Origin: Arthrobacter sp. ISL-5
GTDB taxonomy: Bacteria > Actinomycetota > Actinomycetes > Actinomycetales > Micrococcaceae
Assembly: GCF_018613835.1 (NCBI RefSeq)
Contig: NZ_JAGGPM010000024.1
Span: forward strand, 94,648 to 158,647
Direction of reading: 5' to 3'
DNA length: 64,000 nucleotides
In this document: one piece after another, positions 26,022-35,411 of the stretch
Layout of the letters: each line of letters starts with the position of its first letter
Numbering within the stretch: the stretch's first letter is position 1
Made by a program: the position numbers and the translations under genes
The notes under the pieces: model-generated
Databases searched by the model: none
What the model was told of the DNA's origin: nothing
Seen by the model: only the letters and a program-made list of their open reading frames with translations

Positions 26022-26729
26022 GTGTCGACCACTTCGCCGCCCGCCCCCCGGAAGCGACATCCGCTCAGCCGGGAGAAGGTGCTCGAGTGCGCCTTGGACC
26101 TCGCCGATGAGTTGGGAATCGGCGCACTGACCATTCGCTCGCTCGCCCAGAGCATGGGAACCAAACCCATGTCGCTCTACTACTACGTGGCCAACAAGGA
26201 TGAGATCCTGGACGGCATCGTGGACCTCGTTTTCAGCGAAATCGAACTTCCCTCCCCCGCGGGCGACTGGCGGGAGGAAATGCACCGGAGGGCGCACGAG
26301 GTGCGTGCAGCGCTCAGACGCCACCCGTGGGCGGTCGGGCTGCTCGAAAGCCGCTCCTCCCCCGGCGCAGCAAACCTGCGCCACCATGACGCAACTCTGG
26401 GCACACTAAGGGCAGCGGGTTTTTCTGTTCAGTTGACAGCCCACGCCTACGCCCTGCTCGACAGCTACATCTACGGATTCGCCCTCCAGGAAGCCGCCCT
26501 GCCGTTTGACGGCCGGGACACCCCCGCCGAGATCACGACGCCGATTGTTGAGCGCTTTTCGACCGGGCAGTACCCCCATCTGGTCGAGATTGCCACCGAA
26601 CACGTCCTCAAACCCGGCTACGACTTTGGAGATGAGTTCGACTTCGGGCTGAACCTCATTCTTGACGGCCTCAGCCGCTCAATTCCCACAACAGGCTCAG
26701 ACCCGGAGCATCAGCAGCCCAGCTCCTGA
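26022..26729 (+). CDS. TetR-family transcriptional regulator
   Basis: A 235-aa TetR protein. The N-terminal HTH is clear: [40 protein letters not shown] and [20 protein letters not shown]. The C-terminal ligand-binding domain matches the TetR_C type found in tetracycline-repressor-like proteins ([20 protein letters not shown]). The GTG at 26022 has AAAGGAG about five bases upstream. It is divergent from the MDR dehydrogenase with two operator repeats between, so it probably represses both itself and that gene. Confidence 0.9.
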   Translation: MSTTSPPAPRKRHPLSREKVLECALDLADELGIGALTIRSLAQSMGTKPMSLYYYVANKDEILDGIVDLVFSEIELPSPAGDWREEMHRRAHEVRAALRRHPWAVGLLESRSSPGAANLRHHDATLGTLRAAGFSVQLTAHAYALLDSYIYGFALQEAALPFDGRDTPAEITTPIVERFSTGQYPHLVEIATEHVLKPGYDFGDEFDFGLNLILDGLSRSIPTTGSDPEHQQPSS

Positions 26730-26836
26730 ACAGCTGAACCCACGGCGGCCTTCAGCGCGACTAAAACGCAGCGGCGTGTCCATCACGGGTCGGCTGGGCC
26801 GCACCCTCTGTCGGCGGTCAGTGGGAACATACAGGC

Positions 26837-27238
26837 ATGGCACCCATACAGCGCATCCGCCCCGAGGGGCTCATCTCGAGCCCGGCCTTCAGCCACGTCG
26901 CCATCGTGCCGCCCGGCGCGACCACCATCTACGTCGGCGGTCAGAACGCCGTCGACGTCGACGGCTCACTCGTCGGAGAGGGAGACGTGGCCGTGCAGTC
27001 TGCCCGCGCCCTAGAGAACGCGAGGACCGCGCTCGCCGCGGCCGGCGCGACCCTCGGCGACGTCGTGCACTGGACGGTGCTCTTCGTCGACGGCGTCGAC
27101 CTCGCAGCGGGGTACGGGGCGATCGTGTCGGAACTCGCATCCGATGAGCCGGCCCTGGTGACTGCGGCGCGCGTCGCTGGGCTGGGCGTGCCCGGGGCGC
27201 TCGTCGAGATCAGCGCGATCGCCGCGGTGCTGCCATGA
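26837..27238 (+). CDS. RidA-family (YjgF/UK114) protein
   Basis: A small trimeric enamine/imine deaminase-type protein of 133 aa. Family features: SSPAFSHVAIVPPGATTIYV and GGQNAV near the N-terminus, QSARALENARTALAAAGATL in the middle, and AARVAGLGVPGALVEISAIA at the C-terminus, where the Arg of the AARVAGL stretch and the late Glu mark the active-site region. RidA proteins remove reactive 2-aminoacrylate and related intermediates. Subgroups also act in amine or pyrimidine catabolism. It has no clear operon partner; the next gene is a truncated DUF1697. Confidence 0.87.
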   Translation: MAPIQRIRPEGLISSPAFSHVAIVPPGATTIYVGGQNAVDVDGSLVGEGDVAVQSARALENARTALAAAGATLGDVVHWTVLFVDGVDLAAGYGAIVSELASDEPALVTAARVAGLGVPGALVEISAIAAVLP

Positions 27239-27272
27239 AAGTTCGGCCGTCACCCGAACGCCGGGGGAATTG

Positions 27273-27587
27273 ATGCCGTCGTCTGTCGCATTGCTACGCG
27301 GCATCAACGTGGGCGGCAAGAACCTGATTCGCATGCCGGACCTCTCTGCGTGCTTCCGCGACGCCGGACATCGGGACGTGCGTACCTACATCCAGAGCGG
27401 CAACGTCCTGTTCACGCCGGATCACGCGGCCGGGCCGGAGCTCGAGGACGCGCTCGAGCGCGGGGCTGAAGCAACGACATTGCGGGCCTCACTCATGATT
27501 CGCATCGCACGGCCGATACTCCCCGAATGCTTCCCATTCCTACCCAAAAACTTCACTGGAGCTATGGAGAACCAAGGGAAGTCTTGA
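27273..27587 (+). pseudogene. Truncated DUF1697 protein
   Basis: The first 62 or so codons match DUF1697: SSVALLRGINVGGKNLIRMP, LSACFRDAGHRDVRTYIQSG and NVLFTPDHAAGPELEDALER. After about 27465 the similarity stops and the frame runs into unrelated sequence to a stop at 27587. Intact family members are about 180 aa, so roughly two-thirds of the gene is missing. The function of the family is not established. Confidence 0.7.
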
Positions 27588-27952
27588 TCCAGCGGCGCAA
27601 TTGTTAACCCAGCAGCACACCATCGGAACTAAACCGCTGAAGCAGAATGCAACAAGCGAAAGGCGCGGGAGCAGGAGGAGCCATGAATTAAGCGGAAGCC
27701 CTGGAAGAAGCGTCGGTTTCGGCGCTACCATTTCGGATCACCATAGCTGCCTGACATGAAGCGGATAGCAGCATCTCGGGCTCACAATGGGACCTCACGC
27801 GAAGGCACGGAGTTGAAAGTGTCGAGCGGAATCAGTTGCCCGATAACGGGGCGGTGGACTCCATCCGCCATTCAGCAGACATGGACCTCCGGCAACTGCA
27901 CTCAAGCCGAAAGCGGGCAAATCTGGCCCGACTGTCGTGACTGAAAGCCCGC
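27588..27952. other. Gene-free, lower-GC stretch
   Basis: No gene, RNA or repeat is recognised. The base composition is lower in GC than the flanks and no codon periodicity is visible. It lies between the DUF1697 breakpoint and the DHFR-like gene, so it may be the filler left by a deletion or insertion. Confidence 0.4.
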
Positions 27953-28603
27953 TCAATGATCCTGTACTAACGTTGGACCGCCGCCCGGCGGAGCGCTTAG
28001 CACGGTGGGGACGTACTCGAGCAGCTGGAGCCGACCATCGAAGGTCCTGCTGTCCACCATGTCGAGCGAGACATCCGGATAGCCGTCGTAGATCCGCTCC
28101 CGTCCTGTGCGGCCCGTGATCACCGGGAAGACGACCACCCTGAACCTGTCCACGAGGCCAGCGGTCAGCAGCGACCGGCAGAGGCTGAGGCTCCCGAGGG
28201 TGCTCAAGGGCCCGCTCCCGGTCCGTTTCATCTCCGTCACGGCGTCGACCGCGTCCCCGGTGACCAGCTCCGAGTTCGGCCAAGTGAGGGGCGCCTGCAG
28301 GGTGGAGGAGAAGACGACTTTGGGCACGGCTGCAAGGCCGGTCAGGCTGGCCCCCTCATTCTCGGAGAATGCCGAGTCCTGGGCCGCGGCCTCCTCTGAC
28401 ATGCTGGACATCAGCCGGTACGTGTTCGCCCCGAGAAGGAAGGTGTAGTCCTTCTCCCCCTCCTGCTCGAGCCAAGCCAGGTATTCCGGCCCCTCCAGAC
28501 CCCACCAGCCTGGCCATCCCTCGGCCGAGGCGTACCCGTCCAAGGATATGATCAGGTCGACCATCAGCTCCGCTGATGACGCCTCTGCAGTTGTCTCGCC
28601 CAT
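27953..28603 (-). CDS. Dihydrofolate reductase-family (RibD C-terminal-like) protein
   Basis: A 216-aa protein of the DHFR/RibD-C fold. The opening LMVDLIISLDGYASAEGWPG is the signature of this actinobacterial family, with YTFLLGANTYRLMSSMS in the middle and GSLSLCRSLLTAGLVDRFRV plus VFPVITGRTGRERIYDGYPD later. It probably binds NADPH; the substrate is unknown, and it should not be equated with true folate metabolism. The ATG at 28601-28603 has GAGGAG seven bases upstream, so I keep it although the family usually begins at the internal methionine before VDLIIS. Confidence 0.82.
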   Translation of the reverse strand: MGETTAEASSAELMVDLIISLDGYASAEGWPGWWGLEGPEYLAWLEQEGEKDYTFLLGANTYRLMSSMSEEAAAQDSAFSENEGASLTGLAAVPKVVFSSTLQAPLTWPNSELVTGDAVDAVTEMKRTGSGPLSTLGSLSLCRSLLTAGLVDRFRVVVFPVITGRTGRERIYDGYPDVSLDMVDSRTFDGRLQLLEYVPTVLSAPPGGGPTLVQDH

Positions 28604-28617
28604 GGCCGTCTCCTCGG

Positions 28618-28725
28618 TTTAATCGACGTCAGTGTCCGCCGGGCCCCGGCCAGGGACAGCCGGTTCCCGTCCGGGTCCAGCCAAGCCACGCCCCAGCAAG
28701 GTCCCTGACCGGCATCACGCTGTAC
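28618..28725 (-). pseudogene. Possible C-terminal remnant of a VOC-family protein
   Basis: On the minus strand GQGPCWGVAWLDPDGNRLSL is the kind of sequence that ends many vicinal-oxygen-chelate proteins (DPDGN motif). It has no N-terminal part, no start, and runs toward the DHFR-like gene. I read it as a fragment. The rest of the 230-bp gap to 28834 shows nothing. Confidence 0.3.
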
Positions 28726-28833
28726 AGGTGCGCCATCGACGCCGTGCCGGCAATGCTATCCCTGGCGCGATCAGACGTTCAAGGGGAGACGCCTTGACTC
28801 AGGGGAAAGCGCCGCCCGGGACCCGGCCGGCCT

Positions 28834-29799
28834 CTATGCAGCGGGACGCACCGCGACTACCCCGCGGCGCCCCCGGGTGAGGACGACGAGGACGGCGAGG
28901 CCCGCTGCCGCGAGGAGCGTCACGCCCCAGATCGTGAAGGCTACATCGGGGCGCACCACCGACTGCCCGGCCAGAGCCTGCACCGTGAGTATGGCAAGGG
29001 CGCCCAGGTAGGACATGACCAGGATCCAGAGCAGGCCCAGGCGCGTGGCAGCGGGCTGCAACAACGTAATCCGTCGGGCACCAAGTTCGAGCAGCACGGC
29101 CGCGAGCGGAATGATCTGGAGGGCGTGCATGCCTACGAAATGGGGCACGCGCAGGTCTCCCGCCTCGGTGCTCCAGCCCAGCAGCGGAAGGCCGGCGCCG
29201 CCGTCGGGAAGGCCGACCGTGTGTGCCCCAGCGATGCCTTGGAAGTTGTTGAGCTGGTCAGCCGTGGGGCCCGTCATGAGGAACGCCAGGGCCATCCCGA
29301 TGAGCGCGATGACAAGCCCGGCCCGGATCGACAAGGAGCGCGCGGGGTCACCGAGCGGTGCCCTGAAGAGCAGCAGTGCCACGAGCAGTGCCGCGAGCCA
29401 AACGATGACGATCGATGCGGCCATGACGGACCAGAGGCCCGCCGCAAGCGGCGTGGAGACGTTGAAGTGGCTCGTATTGCCCGCCGCCGCAGCTCCTCCG
29501 ATAATGACCATTTCCACAGCGAGGAAGACAGCGGACACCGTCCCGGCCCACCAGGCCAGCCGCCGCCAGCGCGGCAGCTGGCCCAGCAGCCAGGACAGCG
29601 TCACGGCGTAGATCAGGATGGACGTGGAGAATTTGAAGGGCTTGGCCCAGAGCGGTGCCCCGTCCAGCAGTCGGGGGTCGAAGACCAGTCCCGCCAGGGC
29701 CACGGGGGCCGAGGCTGCCATGGCGAGGCTGAGCCAGAGCAGCGGGTGGTGCCAGCGGGTCTGGAGGGCAGGAAACGAAGTGGTTGCGGTCATGGACAT
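28834..29799 (-). CDS. Multi-pass membrane protein of unknown function, MerR-linked
   Basis: A 321-aa integral membrane protein with about eight hydrophobic helices, including HPLLWLSLAMAASAPVALAG and FTIWGVTLLAAAGLAVLVVL. FVGMHALQIIPLAAVLLELG and the HFNVSTPLAAGLWS segment hold histidines that could bind heme or metal (inference). No transporter signature is recognised. It begins three bases after the MerR gene ends, so the two form an operon. A MerR-controlled membrane protein suggests a response to a small hydrophobic compound, metal or redox stress. Confidence 0.7.
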   Translation of the reverse strand: MSMTATTSFPALQTRWHHPLLWLSLAMAASAPVALAGLVFDPRLLDGAPLWAKPFKFSTSILIYAVTLSWLLGQLPRWRRLAWWAGTVSAVFLAVEMVIIGGAAAAGNTSHFNVSTPLAAGLWSVMAASIVIVWLAALLVALLLFRAPLGDPARSLSIRAGLVIALIGMALAFLMTGPTADQLNNFQGIAGAHTVGLPDGGAGLPLLGWSTEAGDLRVPHFVGMHALQIIPLAAVLLELGARRITLLQPAATRLGLLWILVMSYLGALAILTVQALAGQSVVRPDVAFTIWGVTLLAAAGLAVLVVLTRGRRGVVAVRPAA

Positions 29800-29802
29800 T
29801 TT

Positions 29803-30447
29803 TCACTCCCGGGTGGGTGTGCGGTCGGGCTCGGACGGTACGGGATATCGCAGGGTGGAGACATGCTCCTGCGCTGCACGGCGAAGCCCGGAAAAAAGGG
29901 CGTCGCCCAACACGGTGCCGATGACTACGGTTTCTGCCATGTCCTCACGGCTGCCCCGGGCCTCGACCTGGTCAAGGTCGGCCTCGGCGACCAGCAGGGC
30001 CGCGGCGGCGTAGCGGGAGAACCAGTTCCGTTCATCCCTCTGGCCCAGCGATTCGAAGGTCTGCAGCACATGGGCAGCGGCGAGCCGGCCCGGGTTGTCC
30101 CCGGAGACGCGCCAGCCCTCAACCAGGCGATCGATGCCGGCGAGGGCCTCGGGGTCGATGTCGGCCGGATCGATCGTAGCGGAGACCGCTCGCTGCGCTA
30201 CCCCGAACGACTGGGTCAGCGGAAGCTCCGAATCGACCGCGTCGATGACGCCTCGTGCCGTCGCGACGCTGAGTCCGCCGACTTCCAGGAGGCCACGGAT
30301 GAGGCGTAGACGACGCAAATGCTCCTCGCCGTAGCGCGCCTGGTTCGGCCCCGTCCGTTCACCCGCGGGAAGCAGCCGCTCCCGCAGATAGAACTTGATG
30401 GTTGCGACCGGGATGCCGCTGGCCCTGCTCAATTCAGCCATGCGCAT
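29803..30447 (-). CDS. MerR-family transcriptional regulator, leaderless
   Basis: A 214-aa MerR protein. The DNA-binding domain is complete: MAELSRASGIPVATIKFYLR, ERLLPAGERTGPNQARYGEE, HLRRLRLIRGLLEVGGLSVA. The rest is an effector domain of about 140 residues without an obvious Cys metal site. The ATG at 30445-30447 (or the second at 30439-30441) is chosen because promoter elements end only six bases upstream, leaving no room for a leader. It is cotranscribed with the membrane protein gene. Confidence 0.87.
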   Translation of the reverse strand: MRMAELSRASGIPVATIKFYLRERLLPAGERTGPNQARYGEEHLRRLRLIRGLLEVGGLSVATARGVIDAVDSELPLTQSFGVAQRAVSATIDPADIDPEALAGIDRLVEGWRVSGDNPGRLAAAHVLQTFESLGQRDERNWFSRYAAAALLVAEADLDQVEARGSREDMAETVVIGTVLGDALFSGLRRAAQEHVSTLRYPVPSEPDRTPTRE

Positions 30448-30449
30448 AT

Positions 30450-30483
30450 GGATAGTGTAACTATCCGATAGCTTCACTGTCTA
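30450..30483 (-). promoter_or_regulatory. MerR promoter/operator with leaderless start
   Basis: On the minus strand TAGACA (30478-30483), an 18-base spacer and TACACT (30454-30459) form a promoter whose predicted start is the ATG at 30447. A perfect palindrome, GGATAGT-GTA-ACTATCC (30450-30466), covers the -10, as expected of an autoregulated site. Confidence 0.6.
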
Positions 30484-30598
30484 TATCTCGTCGTCTTGGG
30501 ACGATAACGGCGCCGGCGCGGTGGCGTTGCGAATCGCCGCGCAACTGGGAGAGCTCAAGTTCGACCGGATCTACGGTGTTCAAGCCTGGACACGGTGA
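30482..30598 (+). pseudogene. Possible C-terminal fragment of an MBL-fold or similar hydrolase
   Basis: Codons 30482-30598 read YISSSWDDNGAGAVALRIAA then QLGELKFDRIYGVQAWTR and stop. The D-RIYG ending resembles the tail of MBL-fold hydrolases, but only 38 codons remain and there is no start. It fills the space between the MerR promoter and clpC. Confidence 0.3.
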
Positions 30599-30767
30599 CA
30601 TCGGCGAATTCAGTGTTCACGGCGTGCTCCCGAGCGTTGCAAGAGGACGTTCTGTGAGCTCGCGGTCTGCCCTCCTGGCCTTCTCATATCCTGCGTCTCG
30701 GCGAACACCCCATGAGGGCCCGCAGCGACGTAGCATCAAGGTAGAAGGAAGCCAGGAGTGTGGCGAA

Positions 30768-33266
30768 ATGTTTGAGCGATTTACGGACCGTGCCCGTCGC
30801 GTAGTTGTGCTTGCCCAAGAAGAGGCACGCATGCTGAACCACAACTACATTGGTACCGAACACATCCTCTTGGGTCTGATCCACGAGGGTGACGGCGTTG
30901 CTGCAAAGGCGCTTGAGTCCTTGAGCATTTCGCTCGACGGCGTCCGCGAGCAGGTACAGGAGATCATCGGCCAGGGCCAGCAGGCGCCGTCCGGCCACAT
31001 CCCCTTCACGCCCCGCGCGAAGAAGGTGCTTGAGCTCGCACTCCGTGAAGCCCTGCAACTGGGCCACAACTACATCGGTACGGAGCACATCCTGCTCGGC
31101 CTCGTCCGTGAGGGTGAGGGCGTTGCGGCCCAGGTGCTCGTCAAGCTCGGAGCCGACCTCACCCGGGTCCGCCAGCAGGTCATCCAGCTGCTCTCCGGCT
31201 ACCAGGGCAAGGAAAAAACCACCGGCGCGGGCGAGGGCCCGGCTCAGGCAGAAGGTGCTCCTGCCGGTTCCGCGGTCCTGGACCAGTTCGGCCGGAACCT
31301 GACCCAGGCTGCGCGCGAGAACAAGCTGGACCCGGTGATCGGACGCGAACGGGAAATGGAACGCGTCATGCAGGTCCTTTCCCGCCGCACCAAGAACAAC
31401 CCGGTGCTGATCGGTGAGCCCGGCGTCGGCAAGACCGCCGTCGTCGAGGGCCTAGCTCAGGCGATCGTCCGCGGCGACGTCCCGGCGACCCTCAAGGACA
31501 AGCAGATCTACACCCTTGACCTGGGATCCGTCGTTGCCGGCTCCCGCTACCGCGGCGACTTCGAAGAGCGTCTTAAGAAGGTCCTCAAGGAAATCCGGAC
31601 GCGCGGCGACATCATCCTCTTCATCGATGAAATCCACACCCTCGTGGGTGCCGGTGCCGCGGAAGGGGCCATCGATGCGGCCTCGATCCTCAAGCCGTTG
31701 CTGGCCCGCGGTGAGCTGCAGACCATCGGCGCCACCACGCTGGATGAGTACCGCAAGCACATCGAGAAGGATGCCGCCCTGGAGCGCCGGTTCCAGCCGA
31801 TCCAGGTTCAGGAACCCGCTGTGGCCCACGCTATCGAGATCCTCAAGGGCCTGCGTGACCGCTACGAAGCGCACCACCGCGTCACTATCACCGACGGCGC
31901 ACTGGTCGCCGCCGCGAATCTCTCCGAGCGCTACATCTCGGACCGCTTCCTGCCGGACAAGGCGATCGACCTCATCGACGAAGCCGGCGCCCGCCTCCGC
32001 ATCCGGCGCATGACAGCCCCTCCGGAGCTGAAGGCCCTTGCAGAAAAGATTGCCGTCGTCAAAGGGGAAAAGGAGTCTGCCATTGACGCCGGGGACTACG
32101 AGGGGGCCGCGTCGCTACGCGGCAAGGAGCAGAAGCTCATTGCCGAACGTGCCGAGAAGGAGCGCCACTGGAAGACCCACGGCGTGGATGACAGCTCGGA
32201 GGTGGACGAGGACCTGATCGCGGAGGTGCTGGCGAACTCTACGGGCATCCCCGTCTTCAAGCTGACCGAGAAAGAATCCTCGCGGCTGCTCAAAATGGAA
32301 GACGAGCTGCACCAGCGTGTTGTAGGCCAGGACGAAGCGATTAGGTCGGTTTCGCGGGCTATCCGCCGCACCCGTGCCGGCCTGAAGGACCCCAAGCGTC
32401 CGGGTGGCTCGTTCATCTTTGCCGGCCCCACCGGCGTCGGCAAGACCGAGCTCGCCAAGGCCCTCGCCGAGTTCCTCTTCGCCGACGAAGACGCTCTGAT
32501 CAGCCTGGACATGTCCGAGTACTCGGAGAAGCACACGGTATCGCGCCTCTTCGGCGCCCCTCCGGGCTACGTCGGATACGACGAGGGCGGGCAGCTGACC
32601 GAAAAGGTCCGCCGCCGACCCTTCTCTGTGGTCCTGTTCGACGAAGTGGAAAAGGCCCACGCGGACCTCTTCAACTCCCTCCTGCAGATCTTGGAAGACG
32701 GCCGCCTGACCGATAGCCATGGCCGGGTGGTGGACTTCAAGAACACCGTGATCATCATGACCACCAACCTCGGCACCAGAGACATCTCCAAGAGCGTGGC
32801 CACCGGCTTCCAGTCCGGCACCGACACGCAAACCGGCTACAACCGGATGCGGGCCCGCGTCACGGAAGAGCTCAAGCAGCACTTCCGCCCCGAGTTCCTC
32901 AACCGCGTAGACGACGTCATCGTCTTCCCCCAGCTGACGCAGAACGAGATCATCCAGATCGTGAACCTGATGATCGGCCGTCTGGAGAAGCGCCTTGCGG
33001 ACAAGAACATGGGCATCGAACTCACCACCGCGGCAAAGGTACTCCTGGCCACCCGCGGCTACGATCCCGCCATGGGTGCACGCCCGCTGCGCCGCACCAT
33101 CCAGCGCGAAATCGAAAACCAGCTCTCCGAGAAGATCCTCTTCGGCGAGCTGCACTCCGGCGACATCGTGGTGGTGGATGTGGACGGCGAAGGCGACGAC
33201 GCCAAGTTCACCTTCACAGGAAACACCAAACCCCGGATCCCGGACGCACTGCCCGCCGCAACCTGA
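30768..33266 (+). CDS. clpC: ATP-dependent Clp protease ATP-binding subunit ClpC
   Basis: An AAA+ unfoldase of 832 aa that delivers substrates to ClpP. Domains in order: Clp N-domain with two repeats ([20 protein letters not shown], then [20 protein letters not shown]); NBD1 with Walker A GEPGVGKT and Walker B ILFIDEIH; a UVR-type linker ([20 protein letters not shown]); NBD2 with Walker [10 protein letters not shown], pore loop GYVGYDEGG and Walker [12 protein letters not shown]; and a TGF loop around SVATGFQSG for ClpP docking. The ATG at 30768 has AGGAG upstream; a longer in-frame extension is not family-like. It is monocistronic. It may be a second paralogue, since actinobacteria usually keep clpC elsewhere (inference). 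Confidence 0.95.
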   Translation: MFERFTDRARRVVVLAQEEARMLNHNYIGTEHILLGLIHEGDGVAAKALESLSISLDGVREQVQEIIGQGQQAPSGHIPFTPRAKKVLELALREALQLGHNYIGTEHILLGLVREGEGVAAQVLVKLGADLTRVRQQVIQLLSGYQGKEKTTGAGEGPAQAEGAPAGSAVLDQFGRNLTQAARENKLDPVIGREREMERVMQVLSRRTKNNPVLIGEPGVGKTAVVEGLAQAIVRGDVPATLKDKQIYTLDLGSVVAGSRYRGDFEERLKKVLKEIRTRGDIILFIDEIHTLVGAGAAEGAIDAASILKPLLARGELQTIGATTLDEYRKHIEKDAALERRFQPIQVQEPAVAHAIEILKGLRDRYEAHHRVTITDGALVAAANLSERYISDRFLPDKAIDLIDEAGARLRIRRMTAPPELKALAEKIAVVKGEKESAIDAGDYEGAASLRGKEQKLIAERAEKERHWKTHGVDDSSEVDEDLIAEVLANSTGIPVFKLTEKESSRLLKMEDELHQRVVGQDEAIRSVSRAIRRTRAGLKDPKRPGGSFIFAGPTGVGKTELAKALAEFLFADEDALISLDMSEYSEKHTVSRLFGAPPGYVGYDEGGQLTEKVRRRPFSVVLFDEVEKAHADLFNSLLQILEDGRLTDSHGRVVDFKNTVIIMTTNLGTRDISKSVATGFQSGTDTQTGYNRMRARVTEELKQHFRPEFLNRVDDVIVFPQLTQNEIIQIVNLMIGRLEKRLADKNMGIELTTAAKVLLATRGYDPAMGARPLRRTIQREIENQLSEKILFGELHSGDIVVVDVDGEGDDAKFTFTGNTKPRIPDALPAAT

Positions 33267-33272
33267 ACAGCA

Positions 33273-33313
33273 GGCACGGCTGACCACCGTTGAGGCGGAC
33301 TGAATTCCGTGCC
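33273..33313 (+). terminator. Candidate clpC terminator, long-loop inverted repeat
   Basis: GGCACGG (33273-33279) and CCGTGCC (33307-33313) lie seven bases after the clpC stop with a 27-base loop. Pairing is perfect but the loop is long and no U tract follows, so the assignment is tentative. Confidence 0.3.
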
Positions 33314-33383
33314 TCACCACAAGCGCGTGTCAAATGCCTCGGCCTGTTGTAGGCATCGGGTCGTGATCCAGAGACTAAAGTTT

Positions 33384-35360
33384 TTAAGCATCGCTGGCGT
33401 CGCGTGCTTTACGCTCGCGCAGCCAGGGGATGAGGCCACCCGCAAGGAGCATGTCAACCTGACGCGTCGAGAGTCCGTGCCGCACAGGGTAGGCCTCATC
33501 GCGGGTCTCGTTGCGCACGAGGATCGCCGTGCCGGTCACGAGCGCCTCGCGTGTGCCTGTCAGTAGGAGCACATCGCCTTGCTGGATCCGATCATGGTCG
33601 GCAGGATTCGTGAATTCGAGTGCAAGGACGCCGAAGTTGGCCAGGTTCTGCCAGTGGATTCGAGCGAACGAGACGGCCACTACTGCGCGCAGTCCGAGGA
33701 AGCGCGGGGTGATCGCCGCGTGCTCTCGCGAGGATCCCTGGCCGTAGTTGGCGCCGGCGACCACTATGTGGCCCGACGTGTCGCGGGTTTGGGCGGCGCG
33801 GGCAGGGTAGGTTTCGTCGATCCGGGTAAACGTGAATTCGGCGAGCTTCGGGATGTTGCTTCGGTAGGGCAAAACGCGTGCACCGGCCGGCAGGATCTCA
33901 TCGGTGGAGACATCATTCCCCATGACCAAGGCGACCGGCGCCTCGATGCGATCAGCGAGTGGCCCGAAGACCGGGAGCGAAGAGATGTTTTCGCCCTTGA
34001 CCAGTGTCACTCCGGATGCTTCCTCCGGCGGCAAAGGCTTCTCGAGCATCGTCAGGTTCACGCTCGACACCTCGGGCAGTTCGAGCTCGGGGTACTCCAG
34101 GTCGTAGAGCTCCCGCAGGTCTCGCGGGTCGGTGATCGTCCCCGTGAGTGCGGCCGCAGCGGCCGTCTCGGGCGAGCACAGGTAAACCGAGTCTTCCTGG
34201 GTGCCCGAACGGCCCGGGAAGTTGCGCGGCATCGTGCGCAAGCTGTTCGTTCCGTTCGCGGGAGCCTGACCCATGCCGATGCAGCCCATGCATCCCGTTT
34301 GATGCAGCCGGGCGCCGGCGCTGATGAGATCGAAGGTCGCGCCCATTTTTGTCAGGTCCTGCAGGATCTGCCGGGAGCTGGGATTGACGTCGAAGGACAA
34401 GCCGGGGTGGGACTGCCGCCCCTTGGTGATTGCGGCGACAATCGCGAAGTCGCGGAGCCCCGGATTCGCGGAGGATCCGATCACGACCTGATTCACCGGC
34501 CTGCCGGCGACCTCCCGCACCTGAACGACATTGCCCGGGGAGCTGGGGAGCGCGATGAGCGGCTCGATCGTGGAGAGGTCGATCTCCTCGGTCACGTCGT
34601 AGGTGGAATCGGTGTCGGCGAGAAGTTCGGCGAAATCGCCCTCGCGCTGCTCGGAACGCAGGAAGGCACAGACCTGATCGTCGGCCGGGAAAACCGTCGT
34701 CGTTGCACCTAGTTCGGCGCCCATATTGGCGATCACGTGCCGGTCCATCGCGGTCAGTGTTGAGAGGCCGGGGCCATAGTACTCGATGATCCGGTTAACG
34801 CCACCGTGGACGCCGTGCCGACGCAGCATTTCGAGAATGACATCCTTGGCGCTTGTCCACGGCGGCAACTTTCCAATGAGCCGCACGCCCCAGATCTCCG
34901 GCATCTTGAGGTAGAGCGGTTCGCCCGCTATCGCCAGGGCCACCTCGGTGCCGCCGACACCGATAGCCAGCATCCCGAGCGAACCTGCGGCCGGGGTGTG
35001 GCTGTCGGAACCGACCATGGACTTGCCCGGAATGCCGAACCGCTGCATGTGGGTTGGGTGAGATACGCCGTTGCCGGCCTTCGAGAACCACAGACCGAAC
35101 CGACGGCAGGCGGAGCGGAGAAAATCATGGTCCTCCGCGTTCTTGCTGTCGGCCTGCAAGAGGTTGTGGTCAACGTACTGCACGGACACCTCAGTGCGTG
35201 CGCGGTCGAGCCCTAGCGCCTCCAGCTCAAGCATGACCAGGGTTCCGGTCGCGTCCTGGGTGAGGGTCTGGTCAATGTGCAGACCGATCTCTGACCCCGG
35301 AATCATCTCCCCCGTAACCAGATGGGATGCGATGAGCTTCTGGGCGACGTTGTATGCCAT
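33384..35360 (-). CDS. Short aconitase-family hydratase (about 658 aa)
   Basis: Isomerase/hydro-lyase of the aconitase superfamily with all four domains: the N-terminal catalytic core (LHIDQTLTQDATGTLVMLEL, VDHNLLQ, GSDSHTPAAGSLGMLAIGVG) and the C-terminal swivel domain (GNDVSTDEILPAG, YGQGSSREHAAITPRFLGLR). The Fe-S loop HQTGCMGCIGMG keeps two cysteine ligands. The position of the first ligand, normally Cys in GSCTN, reads VVIGSSANPGLRDF, with Ser instead. It is much shorter than the ~930-aa actinobacterial AcnA and resembles the Aquifex-type short group. The substrate could be citrate/isocitrate or a related hydroxy acid. It stands alone with a structured leader. Confidence 0.85.
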   Translation of the reverse strand: MAYNVAQKLIASHLVTGEMIPGSEIGLHIDQTLTQDATGTLVMLELEALGLDRARTEVSVQYVDHNLLQADSKNAEDHDFLRSACRRFGLWFSKAGNGVSHPTHMQRFGIPGKSMVGSDSHTPAAGSLGMLAIGVGGTEVALAIAGEPLYLKMPEIWGVRLIGKLPPWTSAKDVILEMLRRHGVHGGVNRIIEYYGPGLSTLTAMDRHVIANMGAELGATTTVFPADDQVCAFLRSEQREGDFAELLADTDSTYDVTEEIDLSTIEPLIALPSSPGNVVQVREVAGRPVNQVVIGSSANPGLRDFAIVAAITKGRQSHPGLSFDVNPSSRQILQDLTKMGATFDLISAGARLHQTGCMGCIGMGQAPANGTNSLRTMPRNFPGRSGTQEDSVYLCSPETAAAAALTGTITDPRDLRELYDLEYPELELPEVSSVNLTMLEKPLPPEEASGVTLVKGENISSLPVFGPLADRIEAPVALVMGNDVSTDEILPAGARVLPYRSNIPKLAEFTFTRIDETYPARAAQTRDTSGHIVVAGANYGQGSSREHAAITPRFLGLRAVVAVSFARIHWQNLANFGVLALEFTNPADHDRIQQGDVLLLTGTREALVTGTAILVRNETRDEAYPVRHGLSTRQVDMLLAGGLIPWLRERKARDASDA

Positions 35361-35368
35361 AGTGAGCG

Positions 35369-35411
35369 TCCTTACTCAATAGGGCTGCCCCGGAGACCCG
35401 TCGAGTAAGGA
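35369..35411 (-). promoter_or_regulatory. Leader hairpin burying the ribosome-binding site of the aconitase-family gene
   Basis: In the mRNA, UCCUUACUC pairs with GAGUAAGGA (9 bp, perfect, 25-base loop). The 3' arm contains the AAGGA ribosome-binding site, which sits eight bases before the AUG. Closing the stem would block translation. The same dyad could alternatively be a DNA operator. Confidence 0.45.

Noticed and set aside
26889..27140. Arg-rich minus-strand frame opposite RidA.
   Set aside because: The composition (runs of Arg) is typical of antisense high-GC sequence, and the RidA gene is intact.
32115..33320. Minus-strand open frame of 401 codons opposite clpC.
   Set aside because: ClpC motifs on the plus strand are fully conserved; the antisense product has no recognisable fold.
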